The notes beneath the pieces were generated by a model. That model had not been told where the DNA came from, did no database searches, and saw only the letters and a list, made by a program, of their open reading frames with translations. The position numbers were made by a program, and so were the translations under genes. A DNA stretch of 6,228 bases from contig JAJZEJ010000480.1 of the NCBI GenBank assembly GCA_021828635.1, positions 1 through 6,228 on the forward strand. Reading direction: 5' to 3'. The stretch comes from Chloroflexota bacterium. Its GTDB lineage: Bacteria > Chloroflexota > Ktedonobacteria > Ktedonobacterales > Ktedonobacteraceae. Below are positions 5,860 through 6,228 of this stretch, in pieces; positions within the stretch are counted from its first letter, which is position 1; the number at the start of each line of letters is the position of its first letter.

Positions 5860-6228
5860 TTACAACATTGCTAGCAACGTTTCGAGACGCATGCCACGCG
5901 AACCCTTGAGCAACAACAGATCGTGTTCATGCACCTCGTGTTTGAGCAGATCGGCAGTAGCTCGTTTGGCTGCTTCAAGTTCGGTAGCACGCTCAACATC
6001 GCAAGCAAAATACCAGGTATGCGACGTGGGCATTCCAGCCTCAATGGCTCCATCAACAAAGAAACGCGCTTTGTCGCCGATGGCTACAAGATAATCTACA
6101 TCTCCGGCCAGTGCCGCGCCCGTCTCACGATGTTCCTCACGCGCATAACTACCAAGCTCGAAAATATCACCGAGGACGGCCCAGCGTTTGCCATTGACAG
6201 GTAGCGTTGTATTGCGCATGGTTTGTGC
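5860..6228 (-). CDS. murF: UDP-N-acetylmuramoyl-tripeptide--D-alanyl-D-alanine ligase, C-terminal part (partial, runs off the right edge)
   Basis: The last 122 residues of a Mur ligase; the frame stays open to the window edge, so the ATG at 6219 is internal and not the start. Known: MurF adds D-Ala-D-Ala to UDP-MurNAc-tripeptide with ATP in the cytosol, the last soluble step of peptidoglycan precursor synthesis. Seen: GKRWAVLGDIFELGSYAREE, the characteristic start of the C-terminal domain; a YLVAIGDKARFF strand-loop; GAIEAGMP; and LLLLKGSRGMRLE near the end, the MurF-specific KGSR(G/S)MxLE signature. The ATP-binding centre and N-terminal substrate domain lie outside the window. It ends with TAA at 5862-5860 and converges with hisC. 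The stretch between MR (from the usual SMRAAL region) and the GKRWAVLGD strand looks about three residues shorter than in E. coli MurF; this is minor. Confidence 0.9.
   Translation of the reverse strand, partial: AQTMRNTTLPVNGKRWAVLGDIFELGSYAREEHRETGAALAGDVDYLVAIGDKARFFVDGAIEAGMPTSHTWYFACDVERATELEAAKRATADLLKHEVHEHDLLLLKGSRGMRLETLLAML

Overview
The window looks like a chromosomal stretch from a bacterium of moderate G+C content. Housekeeping genes (murF, hisC, an otsA-type gene) use Shine-Dalgarno sites, sigma70-like promoters and at least one TTG start. The protein styles (the SNRGPV variant of the trehalose-6-phosphate synthase N-terminus, and the hisC and murF C-terminus motifs) recall Chloroflexota such as Ktedonobacteria. 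That assignment is an impression from motif style, not a search result.

Layout, left to right. (1) Positions 1-981, minus strand: a type II restriction-modification pair. The endonuclease gene (119-946, resembling the TdeIII family, which is associated with GGNCC) is read first. It overlaps by 8 nt the start of a DNA methyltransferase gene (126 down to the window edge), of which only the first 42 residues are visible, including a TDPPY motif. A near-consensus promoter (953-981) sits so close to the ATG that the message is probably leaderless. The sampled lines of this part are visibly AT-rich (about 33-37% G+C) compared with the sampled lines of the other genes (about 53-60%), which suggests acquisition. 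(2) Positions 1119-2836, minus strand: a GT20 trehalose-6-phosphate synthase gene (otsA type) with a strong intrinsic terminator that insulates it from the restriction genes. No otsB phosphatase lies beside it. (3) Positions 2837-3481: a 645-bp divergent intergenic region holding the otsA leader, several inverted repeats and a good plus-strand promoter. (4) Positions 3482-5750, plus strand: a two-gene operon, an unrecognised membrane-anchored protein (TTG start) followed 16 bp later by hisC. (5) Positions 5860-6228, minus strand: the 3' end of murF, convergent with hisC.

The genes do not form one pathway: DNA defence, trehalose (osmolyte) synthesis, histidine biosynthesis and peptidoglycan precursor synthesis sit next to each other. 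The least explained items are the unknown membrane protein coupled to hisC, the palindrome cluster in front of its promoter, and the leader of otsA. I do not see a clearly undescribed multi-gene system here.
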